Positions 8,783 to 18,051 of a DNA stretch of 64,000 nucleotides are shown in pieces; positions within the stretch are counted from its first letter, which is position 1, and each line of letters starts with the position of its first letter. Below the pieces are notes generated by a model, which was not told the DNA's origin, did no database searches, and was given only the letters and a program-made list of their open reading frames with translations. The stretch comes from DASYCK01 sp036500205 (GTDB taxonomy: Bacteria > Myxococcota_A > Polyangia > Fen-1088): the NCBI GenBank assembly GCA_036500205.1, contig DASYCK010000108.1:1-64000 (forward strand), in the 5' to 3' direction. The position numbers and the translations under genes were made by a program.

Positions 8783-9827
8783 ACGAGCGCTCGCCGTTAG
8801 GGTGGGGCGAAAGGTGGTGGGCGCGGTCGCGTCGCCGCTGGTGGCGCTCGCCATCACCGTGGCCATCGGCTCACTCCTGTTCGCGGCGCTGGGGCAGTCA
8901 CCGGGGCGCGGTCTGGCGATGTTCTTCGTCGAGCCGCTGCGGGGTGCCCGCGCGCTGAGCGAGCTGGCCATCAAGGCGACGCCGCTCTGCCTGATCGCGC
9001 TGGGGCTGGTGGTGTCGTTCCGGGCCAACGTCTGGAACATCGGCGCCGAGGGGCAGTTCATCCTGGGGGCCATCGCGGCCACCGCCGTCGCCATGCGCGC
9101 CGGCGAGGGCACGAGTCACTGGATCGTCGTCCCCATCGCGCTCGCCGGCGTGCTGGGGGGCATGGTCTGGGCCGGCCTGGTGGCCTGGCTGCGCGATCAG
9201 TTCAACGCCAACGAGATCCTGGTCAGCCTGATGCTCGTCTACGTGGCCGAGCTGTTCCTCGGCTACCTCGTCTACGGTCCCTGGAAAGATCCCGAGGGGT
9301 TCAACTTTCCCCAGACGGTGACGTTCGCGGCGGCCACCGAGATCCCGCGCCTGGCGGCCGGGTATCGCGCGAACGTCGGCTTCCTGGTGGCGCTCGCCAC
9401 GGCGCCCCTCGTCTGGCTGTTCCTGTCGCGCACCTACGCCGGCTACCAGCTCGAGGTGTGCGGCATCGCGCTGCGGGCGGCCCGCTACGCCGGCTTCTCG
9501 TCGCGGCGCACGCTGTGGACGGCGCTGTTCGTCTCGGGTGGCTTCGCCGGGCTGGCCGGCGCGCTCGAGGTGGCCGGGCCGCTCGGTCAGCTCACGCCTC
9601 ACCTGCCGGTCGGCTACGGTTTCGCCGCCATCATCGTGGCGTTCGTGGGCCGGCTGCACCCGATCGGCGTGCTGCTGTCGTCGTTCCTGATGAGCCTGTT
9701 CTACATCGGGGGCGAGCTGGCGCAGTCCCGCCTGGGCTTGCCGCAGGCGCTGACCGGCGTGTTCCAGGGGCTGCTGCTGTTCGCGCTGCTGGGCTGCGAC
9801 GCCGTCGCGCAGAGGCTGCGGCGCTGA
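8775..9827 (+). CDS. ABC importer permease 1 (BMP/nucleoside type)
   Basis: Hydrophobic membrane protein of about 350 residues with multiple helices and the BPD_transp_2 look of YufP/NupP-type permeases; NIGAEGQFILGAIAA is the family motif facing the ATPase. The ATG at 8775 is preferred over GTG 8763 because GAGGAA sits 5-10 bases before it; either start overlaps the ATPase gene. It overlaps the next permease by one base (TGATG), so both are made together and form the channel. Confidence 0.9.
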   Translation: MPERALAVRVGRKVVGAVASPLVALAITVAIGSLLFAALGQSPGRGLAMFFVEPLRGARALSELAIKATPLCLIALGLVVSFRANVWNIGAEGQFILGAIAATAVAMRAGEGTSHWIVVPIALAGVLGGMVWAGLVAWLRDQFNANEILVSLMLVYVAELFLGYLVYGPWKDPEGFNFPQTVTFAAATEIPRLAAGYRANVGFLVALATAPLVWLFLSRTYAGYQLEVCGIALRAARYAGFSSRRTLWTALFVSGGFAGLAGALEVAGPLGQLTPHLPVGYGFAAIIVAFVGRLHPIGVLLSSFLMSLFYIGGELAQSRLGLPQALTGVFQGLLLFALLGCDAVAQRLRR

Positions 9828-10747
9828 TGGGCGCCTTCGTGTTGATGCTGTCGGCCTCGGTGGGCGCGGGGACGGTGCTGGCGCTGGCGGCGCTGGGGTT
9901 GCTGATCAACGAGCGCGCCGGCGTCGTCAACCTGGGCGCCGAGGGGATGATGCTGCTGGGGGCGCTGGCGGCGTACGCCACGGCGGCGCACGGGCATGGC
10001 GCTCCGCTGGCCTTTCTCGCGGGCGCGGGCGCGGGGGCGCTGGCGGCGGCGCTGTTCGGCCTGTTCGTGGTGTGGCTGGGGACGAACCAGTACGCGACGG
10101 GCCTGGCGCTGAGCCTGTTCGGCGCCGGCTTCACGGCGTTCGCGGGCGCTGGCTTCACCGATCAGCAGATCGCCGCGCTCCCCAAGGCTGGAATTCCCCA
10201 CCTGCGCGAGCTTCCCGTCGTCGGCCCCGCCCTGTTCGGTTATCACCCGATCGTCTACCTGACCGTCGCGGTGGCGGCGGCGCTGGCCTGGTTCCTGTTT
10301 CGCTCGCGCGCCGGGCTGGTGCTGCGCGCCGTGGGCGAGTCGCCCGAGTCGGCGCACGTCCTCGGCCACCCGGTGCGTCGCGTGCGCCTCTACGCCGTGA
10401 TCGCCGGGGGGTCCCTGTGCGGGCTGGCGGGGGCTTACGTGTCGCTCGTCTACGCTCACCTGTGGGTCGAGGGGCTCATCGCCGGGAAGGGCTGGATCGC
10501 GCTCGCGCTGACCACCTTCGCCACCTGGCGCCCGGGGCGCGTGCTGCTGGGGGCCTACCTGTTCGGCGGCGTCACCATGCTGCAGTTCCACCTGCAGGGG
10601 CGTGGCGTCGACGTGGAGAGTCACCTGCTGGGCATGTCGCCCTACCTGGCGACGATCCTCGTCCTGGTGATCATCTCGCGCAGTCGCGCCTGGATCCGCA
10701 TCAACATGCCGGCCTCGCTCGGCAAGCCGTTTCAACCCACCAAATGA
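9827..10747 (+). CDS. ABC importer permease 2 (BMP/nucleoside type)
   Basis: 306 residues, strongly hydrophobic, with NLGAEGMMLLGALAA near the N-terminus matching the cognate motif in permease 1. It is the shorter partner, as in YufQ/NupQ-type systems. The start codon shares one base with the stop of permease 1. Together with the ATPase and the substrate-binding protein it completes a four-gene importer; substrate is inferred from the purine genes on both sides. Confidence 0.9.
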   Translation: MGAFVLMLSASVGAGTVLALAALGLLINERAGVVNLGAEGMMLLGALAAYATAAHGHGAPLAFLAGAGAGALAAALFGLFVVWLGTNQYATGLALSLFGAGFTAFAGAGFTDQQIAALPKAGIPHLRELPVVGPALFGYHPIVYLTVAVAAALAWFLFRSRAGLVLRAVGESPESAHVLGHPVRRVRLYAVIAGGSLCGLAGAYVSLVYAHLWVEGLIAGKGWIALALTTFATWRPGRVLLGAYLFGGVTMLQFHLQGRGVDVESHLLGMSPYLATILVLVIISRSRAWIRINMPASLGKPFQPTK

Positions 10748-10761
10748 AGAGGAGATCGGAA

Positions 10762-11895
10762 ATGACATCGAAGACCATGCCCCGTCGTCCCATGCTCGTT
10801 GCCGCGGGGCTGCTCGCCGCCGCGGCGCTGCTCGCGCGCGGCGCCACGAACCTGCGCGCCGAGACGCCCGCCGCACCCAAGGCCGCGGCCCCGTTGAAGG
10901 TGGCGTTCGCGTACGTCGGTCCGGTCGGCGACGCCGGCTGGACGTTCGCGCACGACAAGGCGCGCAAGGCGCTGGAGGCGGAGTACGGGGCGAAGATCAA
11001 GACCAGCTACGTCGAGAACGTGCCCGAGGCCGCCGACGCCGAGCGGGTGCTGCGCGACATGGTGTCGCAGGGGAACACGCTGATCTTCGGCACCACGTTC
11101 GGCTACATGACGCCGATGATGAAGGTCGCCGCCGAGGAGAAGGGCGTGAAGTTCGAGCACGCCACCGGGTACAAGACGGCCCCCAACCTGCGCACCTACG
11201 ACTCGCGCACCTACGAGGGGGCGTACCTCGTCGGCGTGATCGCGGGCGGCATGACCAAGAGCAACATCCTGGGCGTGGTAGCGTCGATCCCGATCCCCGA
11301 GGTCATTCGCAACATCGACTCGTTCACCTTGGGCGCGCAGAGCGTGAACCCGAAGATCGAGACCCGGGTGGTGTGGGTCAACAAGTGGTTCGACCCGCCC
11401 AAGGAGTCCGAGGGGGCGCAGGCGCTATTGAACGACGGCGCGGACGTGCTGATGCAGAACACCGACTCGTCGGCGGTGCTGCAGACGGCGGAGAAGGCGG
11501 GCAAGTACGGGTTCGGCTGGGACTCGGACATGTCGAAGTTCGGGCCCAACGCGCACCTCGGCTCGGCGGTCATCAACTGGGCTCCGTACTACAAGAAGGC
11601 GGTCGGCGACGTGCTGGCCGGCACCTGGAAGACGGGGCAGACCTGGTGGGGTGTCAAGGAAGGGGCGATCGACGTCGCCTCGATCTCGAGCAAGGTACCG
11701 GCGGCGCTGGTGAAGAAGGTCGACACGATAAAGAAGGGGCTGAAGGACGGCAGCTACGCAATCTGGAAAGGGCCCATCGTCGACCAGTCAGGCAAGGAGC
11801 TGCTGAAGGCGAACCAGGTCGCCGACGACAAGTTCCTGCATGGCATCAACTTCTACGTGAAGGGCGTCAAAGGGAAGCCGCCGACGGGATCGTGA
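10762..11895 (+). CDS. BMP family substrate-binding protein of the ABC importer
   Basis: 377 residues. An N-terminal signal (MTSKTMPRRP then a Leu/Ala-rich core ending about residue 34) is followed by a PF02608 (Bmp/Med) domain: KVAFAYVGPVGDAGWTFAHD, TYEGAYLVGVIAG and VLMQNTDSS are typical. ATG 10762 has AAGAGGAGA in front; an ATG at 10744 is less likely. BMP proteins bind nucleosides or related purine compounds in the periplasm. The gene's last 29 bases overlap the convergent end of xdhB. Confidence 0.9.
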   Translation: MTSKTMPRRPMLVAAGLLAAAALLARGATNLRAETPAAPKAAAPLKVAFAYVGPVGDAGWTFAHDKARKALEAEYGAKIKTSYVENVPEAADAERVLRDMVSQGNTLIFGTTFGYMTPMMKVAAEEKGVKFEHATGYKTAPNLRTYDSRTYEGAYLVGVIAGGMTKSNILGVVASIPIPEVIRNIDSFTLGAQSVNPKIETRVVWVNKWFDPPKESEGAQALLNDGADVLMQNTDSSAVLQTAEKAGKYGFGWDSDMSKFGPNAHLGSAVINWAPYYKKAVGDVLAGTWKTGQTWWGVKEGAIDVASISSKVPAALVKKVDTIKKGLKDGSYAIWKGPIVDQSGKELLKANQVADDKFLHGINFYVKGVKGKPPTGS

Positions 11896-14221
11896 GCGCG
11901 GGCTCGCCGGCGCGGGCCGCTTCTCGGGCCCGCTCGATGGCCCAGAACGCCGCTTCGGGCGTCGCAGGGGACGCCAGCGCGACCTCGACGGGCGCGCCCT
12001 CGGCCGTCGTCGCGAAGGCGGCGACCGCGGCCCGTAGCGCCTCGCGCACGCTGATGGCCAGCATCAACGGTGGCTCGCCCACGGCCTTGCTGCCGTGGAC
12101 GACGCCCGGCTCGTGTGCTTGCGCCAGCAAGGTGACCCGCAGGTCGGGCGGGCATTCGCCCAGGCTGGGGAGCTTGTAGGTCGAGGCGCCGGCGGTCGCC
12201 AGCGCGCCGCGCGCCGTCCACACCAGCTCCTCGCTGGTGAGCCACCCCACCCCTTGCACGAAGCCCCCTTCCACCTGTCCCCGATCGACGACGGGCGACA
12301 GCGAATCACCGACGTCATGGACGATGTCGGTGCGCAGCAACCGGTACTGACCGGTGAAGCCGTCGACCTCGACCTCGCTGGCGGCGGCCCCGTAGGCGAA
12401 GTAGTGAAACGGCTTGCCTGTACCGGAGGCGCGATCGAAGTGCAGCTCGGGCGTGCGGTAGTAGCCGGTCGTCGACAGCGACACCCGCTCCAGATAGGCG
12501 CGCAGGACGATCTCGACGAACGGCAGCGCCCGCTCGGCGGCGCCGCGCGGGAAGACCCGTCCGTCCTCGAACACGATCGCCTCGGGGGGCACGACGAAGA
12601 TGACGGCCGCCACCTCGGCCAGGCGGTCACGCAACGTCTCGCACGCGGCCAGCACGGCGGCGCCGTTCAGGTCCGAGCCGCTCGACGCCGCCGTCGCCGA
12701 CGTGTTCGGCACCTTGTCGGTGCGCGTGGCCATCACCCGCACGTGCGCGAGCGGCAGCCCCAGTGCGTCGGCAGCGATCTGCTGCATCTTCGTGTGCAAC
12801 CCCTGCCCCATCTCGGTGCCGCCATGGTTCACCTGCACGCTGCCGTCCTTGTAGATCAGCACCAGCGCGCCGGCCTGATTGTAGAAAGCGGTCGTGAACG
12901 AGATGCCGAACTTCACCGGCGTGATGGCCAGGCCGCGCTTGAGGTGCGCGTGCGCCTCGTTGAACTGGCGGATCTCCTCGGTCCGGTCGTCGAACGCGCT
13001 CGAGGTCTTGAGCTCGTCCCAGATCCGTCCGACGCGGCTGGCGTCGCGGACCACCTGACCGTAGTGGGTCACGTCGCCGTCGCGATAGAAGTTTCGCGCG
13101 CGGATCTGGTCCGGGGGCAGGCCCAGCCGCCGCGCGATGCGGTCGAGAATCTCCTCGATGGCCAGCATCCCCTGGGGGCCGCCAAAGCCACGGAAGGCGG
13201 TGTGGGAGACCATGTTGGTGCGGCAGACCCGCCCGCCCACCTCGACGTCGGCGAGGAGATAGCAGTTGTCGGCGTGGAACATCGCCCGTGACAGCACGGG
13301 GGCGCTCAGATCCAGGCTCCAGCCGCCGTCGCTGAACAGCTCGAGCGCCAGCGCGAGCAGCCGACCGTCCTCGGCGAAGCCGACGTCGAAGCGGGCCAGA
13401 AACGGGTGGCGCTTGCCCGTCATCGTCATGTCCTGCTGGCGGGTCAGCCGCACCCGGATGGGCCGGCGCAGCTTGCGCGCGCCCAGGGCCGCGATGGCCG
13501 CCCAGGCGTTCGCCTGCACCTCCTTGCCGCCGAAGGCGCCCCCCATGCGCAGGCACTGGATGATCACCTCATGGCGCCTGACGCCCAGCACGCGGGCCAC
13601 GATCTCTTGCGTCTCGCTCGGGTGCTGCGTCGACGAGTGAACGAACAGGTTGCCCCCTTCGTCGACGAACGCCAGCGCCGCCTGGGTCTCCAGATAGAAG
13701 TGCTCCTGTCCGCCCATGAACAGCTCGCCCGACAGGCGCAGAGGGGCCGCGCGCAGCCCGCCCTGCGGATCCCCGCGCCGCATGCGCTCCCGCTCGGTGA
13801 GGAAGCTGTCGGCCGCGATCGCGTCGGCGATCGACAGGATCGCGGGGAGCGGCGCGTACGTGACGTGCACGGCCTCGGCGCCCAGCCGCGCCTGCTCTTC
13901 CGTCTCGGCGATGACCCAGGCCACCGCCTGACCGTGAAAGCTCACCTCGGACGGAAACAGCGGCTCGTCGTGGCGGGCCGGTCCGGTGTCGTTTTCACCG
14001 GTCACGTCGGCGGCGGTCAGCACCGCCAGCACGCCCGGCTTGCCGAGCGCCGCGGTGTCTTCGATCGCTTCGACGCGGGCGTGGGCGTGCGGGGCCGTCA
14101 CCGGCCAGGCATGCGCCAGCCGCGCCGTGTCGGGCACCAGATCGTCCACGTACTTCGCGTCGCCGGTCACGTGCGCGGCCGCCGCTTCGTGGCCGACTGG
14201 CTTGCCGACGACCCGGCTCAT
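11867..14221 (-). CDS. xdhB: Xanthine dehydrogenase, molybdopterin-binding subunit
   Basis: 784 residues of the xanthine oxidase large-subunit family. Visible cofactor and active-site motifs are GGAFGGKE, TAFRGFGGPQG (the Arg that orients substrate), GGTEMGQGLHTK and KAVGEPP containing the catalytic Glu. The enzyme oxidises hypoxanthine to xanthine and then urate. It overlaps xdhA by four bases and is co-translated with it. The 3' end overlaps the importer's binding-protein gene on the other strand by 29 bases, which could cause antisense interference. Confidence 0.93.
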   Translation of the reverse strand: MSRVVGKPVGHEAAAAHVTGDAKYVDDLVPDTARLAHAWPVTAPHAHARVEAIEDTAALGKPGVLAVLTAADVTGENDTGPARHDEPLFPSEVSFHGQAVAWVIAETEEQARLGAEAVHVTYAPLPAILSIADAIAADSFLTERERMRRGDPQGGLRAAPLRLSGELFMGGQEHFYLETQAALAFVDEGGNLFVHSSTQHPSETQEIVARVLGVRRHEVIIQCLRMGGAFGGKEVQANAWAAIAALGARKLRRPIRVRLTRQQDMTMTGKRHPFLARFDVGFAEDGRLLALALELFSDGGWSLDLSAPVLSRAMFHADNCYLLADVEVGGRVCRTNMVSHTAFRGFGGPQGMLAIEEILDRIARRLGLPPDQIRARNFYRDGDVTHYGQVVRDASRVGRIWDELKTSSAFDDRTEEIRQFNEAHAHLKRGLAITPVKFGISFTTAFYNQAGALVLIYKDGSVQVNHGGTEMGQGLHTKMQQIAADALGLPLAHVRVMATRTDKVPNTSATAASSGSDLNGAAVLAACETLRDRLAEVAAVIFVVPPEAIVFEDGRVFPRGAAERALPFVEIVLRAYLERVSLSTTGYYRTPELHFDRASGTGKPFHYFAYGAAASEVEVDGFTGQYRLLRTDIVHDVGDSLSPVVDRGQVEGGFVQGVGWLTSEELVWTARGALATAGASTYKLPSLGECPPDLRVTLLAQAHEPGVVHGSKAVGEPPLMLAISVREALRAAVAAFATTAEGAPVEVALASPATPEAAFWAIERAREAARAGEPALTIPSAASL

Positions 14222-15639
14222 GTGGTGGCCCCTCCGGCCTCTGTGTCGGCGAAGAACTTCTCCATCAGCTTGCCCAGCATGCGCCGGCGGTAGGCGGCGC
14301 TCCCCCGCTGGTCGGTCATGGGGCTCCCCAGCGTCTCCAGCTCCGCGGCGAGCGCCAGCGCGGTCTCATGATTCCAGGGCATGCCCTGGGCGCGCGCCTC
14401 GGCGACGCGAGCGCGCACCGGCGTCGCCGCCACGCCGCCGAACGCGATCAGCAGCCGCCTCACGTGACCGTTCGCCGTCAGGTCGAGCGCGAACGCCGCC
14501 GCCACCGTCGAGATGTCGTCGAGCACCCGCTTGCTGACCTTGTAGAACCGCTGCCAGCGCGCCAGCGGGCGCGGCACGTGGACGCTGACGATCACCTCGC
14601 CCGGCGCGAGGGCCGTCTTCCGGTAGTCGAGGAAGAACGCGTCGAGCGCCACCCGCCGCGTCCCGTGCGAGGCACTGGTCAGCGCCACCTCCGCGTCGAG
14701 CGCCAGCAGCGCCGGCGACGAATCCCCGATGGGCGAGGCCGTGGCGAGGTTGCCGCCCAAGGTGGCCCGGTTGCGAATCAGGCGCGACGAGAACAGCGGC
14801 AGCAGCTGGCGCAGCAGGGCCAGATCGGTCCCCGCCCTCTGGGCTTCGGTCACGTGCTCCTCGAGCTCGGACAAGGTCACCCCCGCCCCGATGACCACCT
14901 CGTGCGGCGTGAGCTCGAACCGCTGGAGCTCGCGCACCGCCTCCAGCGAGATCAACGTCGGGAAGCGCTGGTGGCGCTGGTTCACGTAGACCATCAGATC
15001 GGTGCCGCCCGCGATCATGATCGCGTCGGGCAAGGTCGCGAGGTGGGCCAGCAAGGACGGCAAGTCGGTGGGACGGAGGAAGCGGCGACCGTCCATCGCC
15101 TGATCGACCGCCTCGAGCGCTGGCGGCGTCGCGCCGAGCTGGACCAGCCGGGGATCGTCGGTGGCCGGCGCCGGCAAGGCGCGCGCGACGTCGACGATGG
15201 GCCGGTAGCCGGTGCAACGACAGAGGTTGCCGCCGATCGATTCGGGGTCGTAGCCGGTCCGCCCCGCCCGGTAGTACTCGCAGGTGAGGCTGACCACGAA
15301 GCCGGGCGTGCAGTAGCCGCACTGCGAGCCGCCGGCCGCCGCCATCAGCTGTTGCACCGGATGAAGCTGGCCCGGCGCCGGGGCGACCCCCTCGACGGAG
15401 ATGACGGTGCGACCGTCGAGCGCCACCAGCGGCATCAGGCAGCTGTTCACCGGCATGAGCTGCGCGCCGGTGGCCGTCGCCCGCAGGACGGCGACGGCGC
15501 ACGCGCCGCATTCCCCCTCGGCGCACCCTTCCTTGCTGCCGGTCAGACCACGGGCGCGCAGCCATTGCAGCAGCGTGGTGTGGTGATCGACATCGCCCAC
15601 CCGCACCGTCTCGCCATTGAGCACGAAGCTCACGCCCAT
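14218..15639 (-). CDS. xdhA: Xanthine dehydrogenase, Fe-S and FAD subunit
   Basis: 473 residues in the order expected for bacterial XdhA: an N-terminal plant-type [2Fe-2S] domain (GCAEGECGAC), a second [2Fe-2S] domain (QCGYCTPG, GNLCRCTGYRP), then a FAD domain from about residue 185 (MIAGGTDLMV, NRATLGGNLATASPIGD). It takes electrons from the molybdenum site of XdhB and passes them to NAD. The first gene of a leftward xdhAB pair, it is divergent from xdhC across 124 bases. Confidence 0.94.
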   Translation of the reverse strand: MGVSFVLNGETVRVGDVDHHTTLLQWLRARGLTGSKEGCAEGECGACAVAVLRATATGAQLMPVNSCLMPLVALDGRTVISVEGVAPAPGQLHPVQQLMAAAGGSQCGYCTPGFVVSLTCEYYRAGRTGYDPESIGGNLCRCTGYRPIVDVARALPAPATDDPRLVQLGATPPALEAVDQAMDGRRFLRPTDLPSLLAHLATLPDAIMIAGGTDLMVYVNQRHQRFPTLISLEAVRELQRFELTPHEVVIGAGVTLSELEEHVTEAQRAGTDLALLRQLLPLFSSRLIRNRATLGGNLATASPIGDSSPALLALDAEVALTSASHGTRRVALDAFFLDYRKTALAPGEVIVSVHVPRPLARWQRFYKVSKRVLDDISTVAAAFALDLTANGHVRRLLIAFGGVAATPVRARVAEARAQGMPWNHETALALAAELETLGSPMTDQRGSAAYRRRMLGKLMEKFFADTEAGGATT

Positions 15640-15763
15640 CGCCGATCAGTATAGCGACCGCTTCACTCTTCGGGGTCGCGATCGACGATGTTTCGCGGCG
15701 GTCGTTGATCTCGAAACGGCGTGGAAATCAGGTGAAATCGCCGCGAGATCACCGATCGTCGCG
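15640..15763. promoter_or_regulatory. Divergent xdhA/xdhC control region
   Basis: A 124-base region drives xdhAB leftward and the ureide operon rightward. It holds an 8-bp inverted repeat, TCGCGGCG at 15693-15700 and CGCCGCGA at 15739-15746, separated by 38 bases. This could be an operator or chance in GC-rich DNA. No promoter hexamers were convincing. Confidence 0.35.
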
Positions 15764-16642
15764 ATGACAGTGCGCGACGCCCCATGTAGACTGGACGACG
15801 TGCGTGAGGTCGCGGAGGCCCTCTTGGAAGTGCTGGCGGGCGGCGGGCGCGGAGCGCTCGCCACGGTGGTGCGCACGTCGGGGTCGACGCCCCAGCGACC
15901 GGGGGCTCGCCTGCTTTTGCGTCCCGACGACACCACCCTCGGCACGGTGGGCGGCGGCGCCATCGAGCACGCGGTGCTCGAGGCGCTGCGCGAGGCTCGT
16001 CGTTCGGGCGCGTCGCAGCTGCTGCAGCGCGAGCTCGGCTACGACCTCGGCATGTGTTGTGGCGGCCGGATGGAGATCTTCATCGAGCCGATCGAGGGCG
16101 CGTCGCGGCTGTGGCTGTTCGGCGCCGGTCACATCGCGCTGCCGACCGCGGCACTGGCGCGCACCGTCGGCTTCGAGGTGACGGTCGTCGATGAGCGCGA
16201 GGAGCTGAACACCGAGGAGAGATTCCCCGCCTGTCGCCGGGAGCTGCGCGAGGCGGGCGAGTTGCTCCGGGACACGGACCTCGGCGACCGGGACTGGCTG
16301 TTGATCGTCACGCACGATCACCGCCTCGACGAGGACCTGCTCGAGCGGGCCGTGCAGCGGCGCCCCCGGTTCATCGGCCTGGTGGGGAGCCAGCGCAAGA
16401 CGTTCCGGCTGATCCAGCGCATAACGGCCAAGCTGGGGGGACCAGACGCGCTGGCGCTCGATCGGGTGTTCGCGCCGGTGGGGCTCGACATCGGCGCGGT
16501 GGGACCGGAGGAGATCGCCGTCAGCATCGTCGCCGAGCTGGTGGCGTTGCGGCGCGGACGCGAGGTGGCGACCGCGCCGCACCTGCGCGTGGTCGACGAC
16601 GTCCGCCTGCAGCGGCTGCTGCGCGACGAACGGACCGGATGA
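15764..16642 (+). CDS. xdhC: Xanthine dehydrogenase accessory protein XdhC
   Basis: 292 residues from ATG 15764; GTG 15800 is an alternative that would begin right at the family's usual first helix (REVAEALLEVL). The XdhC/CoxI N-terminal region shows ATVVRTSGSTPQRPGARLLL and GTVGGGAIEHAVLEAL; the C-terminal Rossmann part begins WLFGAGHIALP. XdhC binds and sulfurates the molybdenum cofactor and loads XdhB. It is the first gene of a tightly overlapping rightward operon running through allantoin degradation, which ties XDH maturation to the downstream pathway. Confidence 0.9.
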   Translation: MTVRDAPCRLDDVREVAEALLEVLAGGGRGALATVVRTSGSTPQRPGARLLLRPDDTTLGTVGGGAIEHAVLEALREARRSGASQLLQRELGYDLGMCCGGRMEIFIEPIEGASRLWLFGAGHIALPTAALARTVGFEVTVVDEREELNTEERFPACRRELREAGELLRDTDLGDRDWLLIVTHDHRLDEDLLERAVQRRPRFIGLVGSQRKTFRLIQRITAKLGGPDALALDRVFAPVGLDIGAVGPEEIAVSIVAELVALRRGREVATAPHLRVVDDVRLQRLLRDERTG

Positions 16643-18051
16643 TGGCGAACGACCCGTTGCAACAAGGCCTCGATTGCCTGGCCACCCAGGTGGCGCGCGA
16701 TCTGGATCTGGTCGACTATCCGCGCCGCGACTGGTTGCCGAAGCGCCAGACGACGACCGGCGCGCCGATCCTCGACGTCCTCATCGTCGGCGCGGGCCAG
16801 GGGGGGCTGGCCACGGCGTTCGGTCTGATGCGCGAGCGGGTGACGAATCTGCTGGTGGTCGACCAGAACCCGCTCGATCGCGCCGGCCCGTGGCTGAACT
16901 TCGCGCGCATGCGGACGTTGCGCACGCCGAAGCATGTCACCGGGCCCGACCTGGGGATCCCCAGCCTCACGCCGCGGTCCTGGTACGAGGCCCAGCACGG
17001 CCTGGGAAGCTGGGACACGCTGGGGCTGATCCCCAAGGAGTCGTGGGCCGCCTATCTGGCCTGGTACCGGCAGACCCTGGGGATCCCCGTCCGCCCCGAC
17101 ACGCAGGTCGGGGCGTTGCGCTGGGACGCCGTCAACGCCGCCTGGAGCGTCCCTTGCGGCGCCGATACGTTGCACGCCCGGCGCGTGGTGCTGGCCACCG
17201 GCATCGAGGGCTCGGGGCAGTGGGAGATCCCGGCGATGATCCGCGACGCGCTGCCGCCACATCTGTACGCGCACACGCGGGCGGACATCGACTTCGCCGC
17301 GCTGGCCGGGAAGCGGGTGGCGGTGCTGGGGGCCGGGGCGTCCGCCTTCGACAACGCCGCCACGGCGCTGGAGCGCGGGGCCGCCAGCGTTCATCTCTGC
17401 TTCCGGCGCAAGGCGCTCGTGAACGTCAACGCCTATCGCTGGGCCGAGTTCGTCGGCTTCCTGAAGCACTTCGGCGATCTGGCGGATGCCGACAAGTGGC
17501 GCTTCATCGTGCAGCTGATGCGCATGGGGCAGCTTCCGCCGGCCGACACGTTCGCCCGCGCCCGCCAGCATCCGGGGTTTCACCTGCACCCGGGGTGCGC
17601 CTGGACGTCGCTCGAGGCGCACGGCGACGCCGTCACCATCCACACGCTGGGCGGCGAGCGCCACGAGGTCGACTTCGTGATCGTCGGGACCGGGTTCGTC
17701 ACCAACCTGGCGCTGCGGCCCGAGTTGACGGAGCTCGAGCCGCACCTGGCCCGCTGGGCCGATCGCTATCGTCCCCCCGAGGGGGAGAGCAACGCCGATC
17801 TGCTGCGTCACCCTTACCTGGGCCCGAGCTTCGAGTTCACCGAGCGGGTGCCGGGCGCGGCGCCCTATGTCGGCAATCTCTTCAACTACACGTTCGGCGG
17901 TCTGTTGAGCCTGGGCTTCGGCGGCGCCAGTATCTCGGGGATGAAGTACTCGCAGCAGCGGCTGGTGGCCGGCGTGACCGGCTCGCTGTTCGTCGAGGAT
18001 CGCGAGGCCCATCTGCAGAGCCTGCACGACTTCGCCGAGGCGGAGTTTTGA
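16639..18051 (+). CDS. hpyO: FMO-like flavoprotein, candidate urate hydroxylase (HpyO type)
   Basis: 470 residues with an FAD Rossmann motif (LIVGAGQGGLATA, near residue 51), a second nucleotide motif for NAD(P)H (VAVLGAGASAFDNAA, near 223) and an ATG-type VLATGIEG segment, the layout of flavin-containing monooxygenases. HpyO is a described NADH-dependent urate hydroxylase unrelated to HpxO or uricase. Here the gene lies between xdhC and allantoinase with HIU hydrolase downstream, and no other urate-oxidising enzyme is present, so conversion of urate to 5-hydroxyisourate is the best inference. Family is clear; substrate is inferred from context. Confidence 0.7.
   Translation: MMANDPLQQGLDCLATQVARDLDLVDYPRRDWLPKRQTTTGAPILDVLIVGAGQGGLATAFGLMRERVTNLLVVDQNPLDRAGPWLNFARMRTLRTPKHVTGPDLGIPSLTPRSWYEAQHGLGSWDTLGLIPKESWAAYLAWYRQTLGIPVRPDTQVGALRWDAVNAAWSVPCGADTLHARRVVLATGIEGSGQWEIPAMIRDALPPHLYAHTRADIDFAALAGKRVAVLGAGASAFDNAATALERGAASVHLCFRRKALVNVNAYRWAEFVGFLKHFGDLADADKWRFIVQLMRMGQLPPADTFARARQHPGFHLHPGCAWTSLEAHGDAVTIHTLGGERHEVDFVIVGTGFVTNLALRPELTELEPHLARWADRYRPPEGESNADLLRHPYLGPSFEFTERVPGAAPYVGNLFNYTFGGLLSLGFGGASISGMKYSQQRLVAGVTGSLFVEDREAHLQSLHDFAEAEF

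Noticed and set aside
12095..15654. Long plus-strand frames across xdhB and xdhA
   Set aside because: Shadows of the xdhBA genes, rich in Arg, His and Asp without structure.
16639..18051. Assignment as a PHBH-type HpxO urate hydroxylase or uricase
   Set aside because: The two separated Rossmann motifs fit the FMO fold, not the HpxO or T-fold uricase families.
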